From Prorocentrum cordatum (Eukaryota > Sar > Dinophyceae > Prorocentrales > Prorocentraceae), in the NCBI GenBank assembly GCA_963575745.1, contig CAUYUJ010007413.1, positions 72,001 through 136,000 on the forward strand: a stretch of 64,000 bases of DNA, in the 5' to 3' direction. Below the pieces are notes generated by a model. The model was not told the DNA's origin and did no database searches. It saw nothing but the letters and a program-made list of their open reading frames with translations. The number at the start of each line of letters is the position of its first letter. Position 1 is the first letter of the stretch. The position numbers and the translations under genes are program-made. Below, piece after piece: positions 53,201-63,332 of this stretch.

Positions 53201-56200
53201 TGCCTCCGCCGGGACATTTTGTTTTAGGGGGGGCTCCCCGAGAGCTCCGTCCGCGGCGGATGGTTTCCCGTGGGGAATCTGAGCCAGATTCTCCATGGGA
53301 GGGCCTCCGCCGCGGACAGGGCCCGTTGAGGTCTCCCCGAGGGCCCCGTCCGCGGCGGATGGTCTCCCGTGGGGAATCGGGGCCAGATTCTCGACGGGAG
53401 ACCCCCCGCCGCGGACAGGGCCCGTTGGGGGGCCCCCCGAGAGCTCCGTCCGCGGCGGATGGTCTCCCGTGGAGAATCTGGGCCAGATTCTCCATGGGAG
53501 AGCCTCCGCCGCGGACAGGTCCCGTTGGGGGGCTCTCCGAAGGCCCCGTCCGCGGCGGATGGTCTCCCGTGGGGAATCGGCGCCAGAATCTCCACGGGAG
53601 ACCCCCCGCCGCGGACAGGGTCCGTCGAGGGCGCCGGCCGGCGCCGGAAAATTGAATTCCAAGGCGGTGCCGAAAAAAGGCCACTCCAAGACGCATTTTT
53701 CTTTCGAAAATATTGATTTTCTGCTCCCGGCGCCCGGGGACCCTTCCGAGCCGATTCTGGCACCCGACCGGCGCTCGAGCCGGACGCCCGGGCCGGCGCC
53801 CGGGCCAGCGCCCGGGCGCCCGGGCCGGTTCCGGCGCGGGCCGGCGCTAGAAAATTGAATTCCGAGGCGGTGCCGAAAAAAAGCCACTCCAAGACACATT
53901 TTTCATTCAAAAATATTGATTTTCTGCTCCCGGCGCCCTGGAACCCTTCCGGGCGGACTCCGGCACCCGAGCCGGCGCTCGAGCCGGACGCCCAAGTCGG
54001 CGCCCGGGCCGGCGCCCGGGCCGGTTCCGGCGCCGGCCGGCGTCGGAAAATTGAATTCCGAGGCGGTGCCGAAAAAAGGCCAGTCCAAGACACATTTTTT
54101 TCAAAAATATTGATTTTCTGTTCCCGGCGCCCAGGAACCTTCCGGGCCGATTCCGGCACCCGAGCCGGCGCTCGAGCCGCACGCCCGGGTCGGCGCCCGG
54201 GCCGGCGCCGGGGCCGGTTCCGGCGCCGGCCGGCGCCGGAAAATTGAATTCCGAGGCAGCGCCGAAAAAAGGCCAGTCCAAGACACATTTTTCTTTCACA
54301 AAATATTGATTTTCTGCTCTTGGCGCCCGGGAACCGCCTGTCGGCGCCCGGGCCGGTGCCGGGGCCGGTTCCGGCGCCGGCCGGCGCCGGAAAATTGAAT
54401 TCCGAGGCAGCGCCGAAAAACGGCCAGTCCAAGACACATTTTTCTTTCAGAGAAATTGATTTTCTGCTATCGGCGCCCGGGAACCGCCCGGGTCGGCGCC
54501 CGGGCCGGCGCCGGGGCCGGTTCCGGCGCCGGCCGGCGCCGGAAAATTGAATTCCGAGGCAGCGCCGAAAAAAGGCCAGTCCAAGACACATTTTTCTTTC
54601 AAAAATATTGATTTTCTGCTATCGGCGCCCGGGAACCCTTCCGGGCCGATTCCGGCACTTGGGCCAGCGCTCGGGAGGTCCCGTTTGGCATGGTGTCGGG
54701 CCCATGGGCGCTTCTTGCCGGTGGTCCCGTTTGGCTTGGTGTCGGGCCCGTGGGCGCGTCTCCCGGAGGTATCGTTTGGCATGGTGTCACGGGTCACGCC
54801 CCGAAAATTTGGTCCCGGGAGGTCCCGTTTGGCATGGTGTCGGGCCCCCTAGACCCGCCCCGGGAGGTTCCGTTTGGCATGGTGTCGGGCCTTCGAAAAC
54901 CCGCCCCGGGAGGTTCCGTTTGGCATGGTGTCACGGGTCACGCCCCGAAAATTTGGTCCCGGGAGGTCCCGTTTGGTATTGTGTCGGGCCCCCTAGACCC
55001 GCCCCGGGAGGTTCCGTTTGGCATGGTGTCGGGCCCCCGAAAACCTCGTCTCGGAGGTCCCGTTTGGCATGGTGTCGGGCCCATGGGCGCTTCTTGCCGG
55101 TGGTCTCGTTTGGCATGGTGTCGGGCCCATGGGCGCCTCTCCCGGGAGGTTATCGTTGGCATGGTGTCAACGGGTCGCGCCCGAAAAGTTTGGTCCGGAT
55201 GGTCCCGTTTGGGCATGGTGTCGGCCCCCTAGACCCGCCCCGGAGGTTCCGTTTGGCTTGGCGTGCGTCGGGCCCTTTCTTTTTTTACTTTTTAGAAAAC
55301 ACCCCCCCGGGATTCAGGTTCCGCTTTGGCCAATCGTGTCACGGGTAACGCACCCGAAAATTTGGTCCCGGGGAGGTCCCCGTTTGGCATGGTGGTCGGG
55401 CCTTCGAAAACCAGCCCGGGTAGGTCCGTTTGGCATGGTGTCACGGGTCACGTCCCGAAAATTTGGTCACGGGAGGTCCCGTTTGGCATGGCGTCGGGCC
55501 CCCTAGACCCGCCCCGGGAGGTTCCGTTTGGCATGGTGTCGGGCCCCCGAAAACATCGTCTCGGGAGGTCCCGTTTGGCATGGTGTCGGGCCCATGGGCG
55601 CTTCTTGCCGGTGGTCCCGTTTGGCATATGGGCCCATGGGCGCCTCTCCCGGAGGTATTTTTTGGCATGGTGTCACGGGTCACGCCCCGAAAATTTGGTC
55701 CCGGGAGGTCCCGTTTGGCATGGTGTCGGGCCCCCCCGGGAGGTTCCGTTTGGCATGGCGTCGGGCCTTCGAAAACCCGCCCCGGGAGGTTCCGTTTGGC
55801 ATGGTGTCACGGGTCACGCCCTGAAAATTTGGTCCTGGGAGGTCCCGTTTGGCATGGTGTCGGGCCTTCGAAAACCCGCCCCGGGAGGTTCCGTCTGGCA
55901 TGGTGTCACGGGCCACGCCTCGAAAATTTGGTCCTGGGATGTCCCGTTTGGCATGGTGTCGGGCCCCCTAGACCCGCCCCGGGAGGTTCCGTTTGGCATG
56001 GTGTCGGGCCCTCGAAAACCTCGTCTCGGGAGGTCCCGTTTGGCATGGTGTCGGGGTCATGGGCGCTTCTTGCCGGTGGTCCCGTTTGGCATGGTGTCGG
56101 GGCCCATGGGCGCCTCTCCCGGAGGTTCCGTTTGGCCTGGTGTCACGGGTCACGTCCCGAAAATTTGGTCCCGGGATGTCCCGTTTGGCATGGTGTCGGG

Positions 56201-56330
56201 CCCCCTAGACCCGCCCCGGGAGGTTCCGTTTGGCATGGTGTCGGGTCTTCGAAGATCCGCCCCGGGAGGTTCCGTTTGGCATGGTGTCACAGGTCACGCC
56301 TCGAAAATTTGGTCCTGGGAGGTCCCGCGG
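50286..56330 (+). repeat. Super-array 2: A-B-C-A
   Basis: Repeat A covers 50286-52735 and 54673-56330, B covers 52740-53632 and C covers 53633-54672. Sequence and orientation are the same as in super-array 1. Copies near 51840-52080 and 55140-55420 show clustered single-base insertions and deletions (for example CGTTCTGGCATGGGTCGG), so quality or age varies along the array. The 950-codon frame 50325-53177 is a by-product of the repeats. Confidence 0.9.
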
Positions 56331-56333
56331 CCC

Positions 56334-56355
56334 GCCGTAGCCATTTTGGCTCAAG
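56334..56355 (+). other. Dinoflagellate spliced-leader sequence (genomic relic)
   Basis: G-CCGTAGCCATTTTGGCTCAA-G is an exact match to the 22-nt leader trans-spliced to dinoflagellate mRNAs. It is followed by GAGGAG, not by a GT donor and the short SL-RNA intron, so it is not an SL RNA gene. It is best explained as the 5' end of a reverse-transcribed, reintegrated mRNA. It directly abuts the truncated last unit of repeat A. TCAAG recurs twice just downstream (TCAAGGGGTCAAGGGG). Confidence 0.9.
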
Positions 56356-56803
56356 GAGGAGTCAAGGGGTCAAGGGGTCCGCCCGGGGTCCGCGGCGGCC
56401 GCTTCCCGATCCCTCCCTCCCCTCGGGCCGCGCACCTCGGGCCGTCTCCCTCCTCCCCCCCTCCAGCAATAGAGCGGCCGCCCCTGCGCGCTGCGCCGGG
56501 CGCCGGGCGCCGACGCCGCCCCGAGGGCGGGCGCCGGGCGCTGCCGCCCGGGACGCCGCAGCCCGCCCCGGCCCGGGCCAGGGCGCCGGGCAGCGGACAG
56601 CCCCAGCCGCAGGGCGCCGGGCGCCAGACGCCAGGCGCCGCAGCTTGCCCCCGCCGCCTGCCCTCGCCGGGCCCCCCTCGGTCGGGCCAGGGCGCCTCCC
56701 CGGGCGCCGCCCCGGGCCAGGGCGCCGCCCCGGGCGCCGAGGGCCGCCGCCCTGGGCGCCGGGTGCCGCCGCCTACCGGGGATGACCCTGCCTCGGAGGG
56801 CCT
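56356..56803 (+). other. GC-rich segment after the spliced leader
   Basis: This stretch of about 450 bp is rich in GGCGCCGGGCGCC and CCGCCGC. It is open in several frames (Ala/Pro/Arg-rich) but has no recognisable protein. If the leader marks a retroposed mRNA, this would be its 5' part. Confidence 0.4.
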
Positions 56804-57834
56804 GGATAGGGTCACGGGCATGTCGGGGATCAGATTAAGAATGATGAAAATGGTGTTCTCATGGTTCTAGGCCGCTTGCGGGCCGTGCGGTGCTGAAGTT
56901 GAAAATGGTTCATGGTGGTGTTGAAAATGGCCGCGCGCGGGTTTCAAATAGTTTCGGCGTCAAACTAGCAGCTTGGCGCGCCCGCCATTGGAAGGTATGA
57001 TTACGCGCAACGCGGCCTTCGCTCAGGGGCGCCAGGGCAAGTGGCGCTTGATCCTCCGTCCCACTCTGCCCTGCAGTAGGCGGTACGAGCCAAGGGCGTT
57101 TGAGCCTTCTCCGTGCCTCTTCACATGCAGCCCGAGCTCGGCCTTTAAGCGCGCGGGTGTCTTTTGTTGGGCTAGTTGGAACTAGAGGTTGCGTCTCGAA
57201 CCGAAAGAGCCAACATGTTTTGTCCCACCAATTACCGTTGCTACTGCACGCTGCTGGGGCCGCCGCCCACGGCGGCATCCCCAGGTTCGCGCCGAGTCCG
57301 TCACGTGTGAAACGTGCTGCGTTTGCAGGCTGGCCCGCGCCGAGTCCGCGGCATGTGAAGGGTTTGACAACTCGGCGCCGCGCCGAGCAAGCTATCGTGC
57401 CCCCCCGACCCTCCTCATCGGCAGAAGCAGGGGCGCGTGCAAAAGGGCACTTGTTTAAGTTGTTGTATTTTTCAAGTTTGTGCCTAGCAGCTCCGCGAAA
57501 CTACTGCAGCACGCGCCTGTGCAGTCCATCGTTGTGTGCGTTGGGTAATTCGTTATTTTCCCTCCCCGCTCTGAGGTCGCCGCCCTGGGCGGCCGAATGA
57601 CGAGAAACTTTGCTCAAACTTGCGCCGCAGGATGTGGAGTGAGAAGATATGGTACGATGCGGGATCGATTGCACATGTCTGCGGTAACTGAATATGCAAC
57701 AAGGGGGCGATTTGGGGAGACTCGTGGCCCGTCAAAGGAGGAGGACCATGAGCAGGAGCAACTGCAACAGGCGTGCGTCTAGGCGCGCGTGGCCCTGGCA
57801 CTGCGCCAAAGAAAAACCGTGGTGACTATAATGA

Positions 57835-60016
57835 TTATGGACGACCGGGGGGGGGGCAGCTGCTTTGGCAGTGGCGGTGCGCGCCGCAGGCATCTGGATA
57901 TCTGGACAATCGCGGGTGCAGCTGCAGGAAGTTCTTCCTGCCCTCGCACTTCCGCTCGTTCGCCAGCGAGACCTCCCTGCTTGTTTTGCGTGCTCGGTCG
58001 CGCCCGTGTTTCATGTTGCCCACAGCCACCTGGCACTCCATCTGAGAAATGGCCCCGGCCATGTGTCTCTGGAAAACTGTGTATGGGTCCTTGTTGGTGA
58101 ACAGCCCCGGGATCGAGGCGTGCACCAACTCCAAACCTCGCTTTTCGCACTCCGCGATCGCCTCTTCCTGCACCATCAAGCGGCGGGCCAACCGCTTCTC
58201 GTCGGGCACCACGATCCGCTTGATGCCGCGCTTCTCGCACCTGTCCAGGAAGGCGGCCACGCCCGGCCTGGACAGGAACGGCGTCGAACCTGGGGAAGCA
58301 AACATGATGGACCCACGAACCCGGAAAAGGGATATAGACATGTGGAGCATGGGCACGTTTTCACGATACCCAACGGGGCAACACCTCACGAAACATCCCA
58401 CGAGACACCTCACGAAACATCCCACGAGACACCTCACGAAACATTCCGCGAGACACCTCACGAAACATTCCAGGAGACACCCCGCGAAACATTCCACGAG
58501 ACACCCCACGAAACATTCCACGACGACAGGCAACCACTCAACCAAGGCGGTGTGGTCGTGCTGGGGAGTGGTCTTGCTGGGGTGTGGTCGTGCTGGGGGG
58601 TGGTCGTGCTGGGGGGGTGGTCGTGCTGGGGGGGTAGTCGTGCTGGGGGGTGGTCGTGCTGGGGCGTGGTCGTGCTTGGGCGTGGTCGTGCTGGGGCGTG
58701 GTCGTGCTGGGGCGTGGTCGTGCTGGGGCGTGGTCGTGCTGGGGCGTGGTCGTGCTGGGGCGTGGTCGTGCTGGGGCGTGGTCGTGCTGGGGTGGGGTCG
58801 TGCTGGGGGGTGGTCGTGCTGGGGTGTGGTCGTGCTGGGGTGTGGTCTTGCTGGGGTAGGGTCGTGCTGGGGTCGGGTCGTGCTGGGGTGTGGTCGAGCT
58901 GGGGTATGGTCGTGCTGGGGTGGGGTCGTGCTGGGGTGGGGTCGTGCTGGGGTCTGGTCGTGCTGGGGTGGGGCGTGGTCGTGCTGGGGTGGGGTCGTGC
59001 TGGAGTGGGGTCGTGCTGGGGTGTGGTCGTGCTGGGGTGGTCCGATCCCTGTGACTTATCGATCGGGTCGTGCTGGGGTGTGGTCGTGCTGGTGCTGGGG
59101 TGTGGTCGTGCTGGGGTGTGGTCGTGCTGGGGTGTGGTCGTGCTGGGGGGTGGTCGTGCTGGGGTGTGGTCGTGCTAGGGTGGGGTCGTGCTGGGGTGGG
59201 GTCGTGCTGGGGTGTGGTCGTGCTGGGGTGTGGTCGTGCTGAGGTGTCCCGCACCCTGTGATTTATCGATCGGGATTTCAAAAACAAGCGTTTCGCCTGA
59301 GACATCCTCAAATTTTAATCCGCCGGCCTCCTTCGACCTCGATATTTATCAGGGAAAGAATTCGCCGGCCTCCTTCAAGTTGGGCACCGGGGGAACCCCG
59401 ACCATTCATCCCCCACCTCACATCACCCCCCACCCATCCTCCCACACCTCATCCCCATCCCCACCACCACCACCACCCCCCCCCCCCCACTTCTTCCCCC
59501 TCATGTCCATCCCATCCCCCATCCCAATGTTAACAACTAAAAAAGAGAACCCTTGGCCCCTACGCCCTTTCCGGCGGAAAAGGAAAAAAAAAAAAAATCG
59601 ACGACAAATTCGGCGTACGATTTTGCAGTATTTCGCCGCGGGGGCGGTGGAAACATGAAGGCGGGGGGGGGGGGCGCTTGCTGTAGCAATTGCGCTGCGT
59701 AGCGTCTGGCACGCTAACAAATCCAGGGTTTCGCGCCGATGGGCGATGTTACCCTTGGAAGAGGACGCGACGCGCCGCATTCCTCATCCAATGCCCTTGC
59801 GGTGTGTGGGGGCGTTGTGGCCCCGCCGTCCTGGGACGTTCTTCAAGACGAGCGTTTCCTGGGCGGTGGGGGGGTGCCCCTGGCCGCCTTCGTTATCTGC
59901 GCCTTCTGCCGCGGCACGCTGGCGCCATCCACGTTCGCCATCGTCGACGCGCGTGTCGTGGCAGCCGCCTTCATCTTGGCAGGCATGGCGCGGGCGCCAG
60001 AAAACGAAACAAACAT
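57835..60016 (-). CDS. Small serine recombinase (resolvase-like), two exons
   Basis: Exon 1 is 60016-59878 and exon 2 is 58289-57835. Joined they give exactly 198 codons including TGA. TTRASTMANVDGASVPRQK (residues 20-38) matches the N-terminal catalytic motif of serine recombinases, with Ser24 as likely nucleophile and Arg22. RPGVAAFLDRCEKRG (from 54) and PDEKRLARR (from 75) match the downstream Arg and DRLxR elements. The Ser24-Arg79-Arg82 spacing is close to resolvases (10-68-71). AGAISQMECQVAVGNMKHGR resembles the E-helix. There is no large DNA-binding domain, only a short basic tail. The intron (GC-AG, phase 1, CCAGG at both junctions) contains element X. An alternative start is Met15, directly after an AG usable for leader trans-splicing. 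Confidence 0.6.
58303..59574 (+). mobile_element. Element X, copy 1
   Basis: It starts CATGATGGACCC and ends near CCCTTTCCGG. Inside are a 24-bp minisatellite (CACGAGACACCTCACGAAAC, 58386-58530), a 16-bp minisatellite of about 40 units (GTGGTCGTGCTGGGGT, 58551-59250), TTATCGATCGGGATTTCAAA and twin CGCCGGCCTCCTTC motifs. 59395-59540 is a C/CCA-rich insertion absent from copy 2. It sits in the A/T run between blocks b and d, flanked by AAA and AAAA. There is no coding sequence; frames are Gly/Cys/Trp repeats. Confidence 0.75.
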
Positions 60017-60309
60017 ATGTTGCGCGGTGCCCGAACGCCGCAGGCGCGGCAGATAGGAGAGGGAAGGAGGAGCAGGAGCAGGAACAGGAGCAGGAGGAAT
60101 ACAATTAGGCTGTGGATGGGGACGCGGGGGAAGGGGGGAATGGGGCGAGGAGGGGGGCGAGGAGGAAAATTGGGGGAGGGGGCAGCGAGGAGGAAGGCGG
60201 ACGCGCGAGGGGGGGCGCGGCCCCCGCCGAGGCTTGAAAACGCTAGAGGGCGGCAGGGGCAACGCCGGCGACGGCGCCGACGAGTGTTGGGGCGGAGACA
60301 GAAGGGCGC

Positions 60310-60480
60310 GCCGGAAGTCGGTACTGGACCGACTTCCGACGCGGGCCCGCGCCGGAAGTCGGTCCTGGACCGACTTCCGACGCGGGCCCGCGTCGGAAGT
60401 GGGTCCAGGACCGACTTCCGACGCGGGCCCGCGCCAGAAGTCAGTCCTGGGCCGACTTCTGGCACAGCCTGGCGGCCGGC
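60310..60480. repeat. 41-bp palindromic tandem repeat, four units
   Basis: The unit contains GAAGTCGGTCCTGGACCGAC + TTC (a near-perfect palindrome) and CGCGGGCCCGCG (a perfect palindrome). The fourth unit is diverged. It lies in the loop of the large inverted repeat. The rest of the loop (60050-60300, 60481-60860) is GC-rich with GGCGG(C/A)AGTCGGCGG-type repeats and no clear gene. Confidence 0.85.
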
Positions 60481-60865
60481 GCCAGAAGTTGGCCGACGGT
60501 CCGTGGGGGCCGTTCGAAGGGGGGGCTCTTGCGCTGGCAGGAGCAAGCGGCAAGTCGGCGGCAGTCGGCGGGAGTAGGCGGGGCCCACCGGCTGAGGGCC
60601 CGCCAGAGCTGGCGGAGAGGCGGACGCTCTTGCCAACAGACGTTGGCGGGAGGTCGGCGGCAGCCGGCGGAAGTACGTGCAGCCTGCGGCCGACGGCCCG
60701 CAGGAGGCCGCAGAAGTACGCGCAGCCTACGGGCGACGGCCCAGGGGAGGTTCGTGTCGCCCGACAGAAGTCACAAATAAACTGCGGCGGACTGACAGCG
60801 GGGGCCGGCGGGGATCCCCGGGAGGCCCGTGGCAACTGGAGGAAGTAAGCGTGGACCACCCAACT

Positions 60866-60896
60866 GTAGCCATTCGTTGCTTTTTCGCGGCTCAAG
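60866..60896 (+). other. Interrupted spliced-leader-like sequence
   Basis: GTAGCCATT (60866-60874) and GGCTCAAG (60889-60896) are the two halves of the dinoflagellate leader, in order, separated by 14 nt (CGTTGCTTTTTCGC) at the Sm-site position. It lies about 40 bp upstream of where the recombinase intron homology begins in the right arm. It could be a damaged leader relic or chance. Confidence 0.4.
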
Positions 60897-61240
60897 CAGC
60901 GCGGGGACAGCTTTTTCTGGACACGCTATCATGGGCGCGGCACCCCCCCACCGTCCAGGAAACGCTCGTCTTGAAGAACGCCCCAGGACGGCGGGGCCAC
61001 AACGCCCCCACACACCGCAGGGGCATAGGATGAGGAATGTGGCGCGTCGCGTCCTCTTCCGAAGGTAATATCGCCCATCGGCACGAAACCCTGGATTTGT
61101 TAGCGTGCCAGACGCTACACTACGCAATTGCTACAGCAAGCGCCCCCCCCCCCCGCCTTCATGTTTCCACCGCCCCCGCGGCGAATAACTGCAAAATCGC
61201 ACGCCGAATTTGTCGTAGAGTTTTTTTTTTGCTTCCCCAG

Positions 61241-61724
61241 GTTCAACGCCGTTCCTGTCCAGGCCCGGCGTGGCCGCTTCGTGGACAGGTGCGAGAAGCG
61301 CGGCATCAAGCGGATCGTGGTGCCCGACGAGAAGCGGTTGGCCCGCCGCTTGATGGTGCAGGAAGAGGCGATCGCGGAGTGCGAAAAGCGAGGTTTGGAG
61401 TTGGTGCGCGCCTCGATCCCGGGGCTGTTCACCAACAAGGACCCATGCACAGTTTTCCAGAGACACATGGCCGGGGCCATTTCTCAGATGGAGTGCCAGG
61501 TGGCTGTGGGCAACATGAAACACGGGCGCGACCGAGCACGCAAAACAAGCGCGGAGGTCTCGCTGGCGAACGAGCGGAAGTGCGAGGGCAGGAAGAACTT
61601 CCTGCAGCTGCACCCGCGGTTTGTCCAGATATCCAGATGCCTGCGGCGCGCACCGCCAATGCCAAAGCAGCCCCCCCTCCCCCGGTCGTCCATAATCATT
61701 ATAGTCACCACGGTTTTTCTTTGA
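61241..61724 (+). pseudogene. Second serine-recombinase exon 2, frameshifted
   Basis: Preceded by TTGCTTCCCCAG at 61229-61240, the exon matches the left-arm exon 2 (RCEKRGIKRIVVPDEKRLAR, SIPGLFTNKDPCTVFQRHMA) but has lost one base near 61278 (GTGGCCGCTTCGTGG), shifting the first 13 codons. The intron (60936-61229) is present. The upstream sequence is not homologous to exon 1, so the catalytic Ser exon is missing. It is inactive unless spliced to another exon. Confidence 0.6.
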
Positions 61725-62058
61725 CGCAGTGCCAGGGCCACGCGCGCCTAGACGCACGCCTGTTGCAGTTGCTCCTGCTCATGGTCCTCCTCCTTTGACA
61801 GGCCACGAGTCTCCTCAAATCGTCCCCTTGTTGCATATGCAGTTACCGCAGACATGTGTAATCGATCCCGCATCGTACCATATCTTCTCACTCCACATCC
61901 TGCGGCGCAAGTTTGAGCAAAGTTTCTCGCCATTCGGCCGCCCAGGGTCGGCGACCTCAGAGCGGGGAGGGAAAATGACGAATTACCCAACACACAGGAT
62001 GGACTGCACAGGCGCGTGCTGCAGTAGTTTCGCGGAGCTGCTAGGCACAAACTTGAAA

Positions 62059-63332
62059 CATGATGGGCCCGCGAACACGGGAAAGGGCTATTCGACATGT
62101 GGAGCATTTTGCACGTTTGTCACGATACCCAAACGGGGCAACACCCACGAAAAACATCCCACGGACACCCTCACGAAACAATCCCACGAGACACCTGCAC
62201 GAAACAATTCCGCGAGACACCTCACGAAACATTCCACGAGACACCTCGCGAAACATTTCACGAGACACCCCGCGAAACATTCCACGAGACACCCCACGAA
62301 ACATTCCACGACGACAGGCAACCACTCAACCAAGGCGGTGTGGTCGTGCTGGGGAGTGGTCGTGCTGGGGTGTGGTCGTGCTGGGGGGCGGTCGTGCTGG
62401 GGGGTGGTCGTGCTGGGGGGTGGTCGTGCTGGGGGGTGTTGTGTGGGGATGGTCGTGCTGGGGGGGTGGTCGTGCTGGGGGGTGTTTGTGCTGGGGCGTG
62501 GTCGTGCTGGGGCGTGGTCGTGCTGGGGCGTGGTCGTGCTGGGGTGTGGTCGTGCTGTGGTGAGGTCGTGCTGGGGTGTGGTCGTGCTGGGGTGTGGTCT
62601 TGCTAGGGTGGGGTCGTGCTGGGGTGTGGTCGTGCTGTGGCGTGGTCGTGCTGGGGCGTGGTCGTGCTGGGGCGTGGTCGTGCTGGGGCGTGGTCGTGCT
62701 GGGGCGTGGTCGTGCTGTGGTGAGGTCGTGCTGGGGTGTGTTCGTGCTGGGGTGTGGTCTTGCTGGGGTAGGGTCGTGCTGGGGTGTGGTCGTGCTGGGC
62801 GTCGGTAGTGCTGGGGTGGGGTCCGTGCATGGCTGGGGTGTGGGGTCGGGGTTGGGGTCGTGCTGGGGGTGTTGGGTTCGTGCCTCATGGGTTGGGGGGT
62901 TGAGTCCGCACCCGGATTTTCAGCGATTCGGGTCGTTGGCTGGGGTTGGTCGTGCTGGGGTGTGGTCGTGGTGGGGTGTGATCGTGGTGGGGTGTGGTCG
63001 TGTTGGGGTGTGGTCGTGCTGGGGTGTGGTCGTGCTGGGGTGTGGTCGTGCTGGGGTGTGGTCGTGCTGGGGCGTGGTCGTGCTGGGGCGTGGTCGTGCT
63101 GGGGTGTGGTCGTGCTGGGATGTGGTCGTGCTGAGGTGGCCCGCACCCTGTGATTTATCGATCGGGATTTCAAAAACAAGCGGTTCGCCTGAGACATCCT
63201 CAAATTTTAATCCGCCGGCCTCCTTCGACCTCGATATTTATCAGGGAAAGAATCCGCCGGCCTCCTTCAAGTTGGGCACGGGGGGATATGTTTACATAGG
63301 AAAAGAGAACCCTGGGCCTATGCCCTTTCCGG
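62059..63332 (+). mobile_element. Element X, copy 2
   Basis: It has the same orientation and internal order as copy 1: 24-bp units (62150-62310), 16-bp GTGGTCGTGCTGGGGT units (62340-63135), TTATCGATCGGGATTTCAAA and CCTTTCCGG at the end. It interrupts the b'/a' junction. The left arm has the uninterrupted sequence GTTGTATTTTTCAAGTTTGT, and here GAAA flanks both sides (62055-62058 and 63333-63336), as expected for a 4-bp target duplication. 62820-62945 is a degenerate stretch within the minisatellite. Confidence 0.75.

Noticed and set aside
57865-59178. 437- and 397-codon Gly/Cys/Trp-rich frames in the GTGGTCGTGCTGGGGT arrays (and copies at 62000-63390)
   Set aside because: The 16-bp repeat lacks stops in all frames; the frames end where the repeat ends and have no domain.
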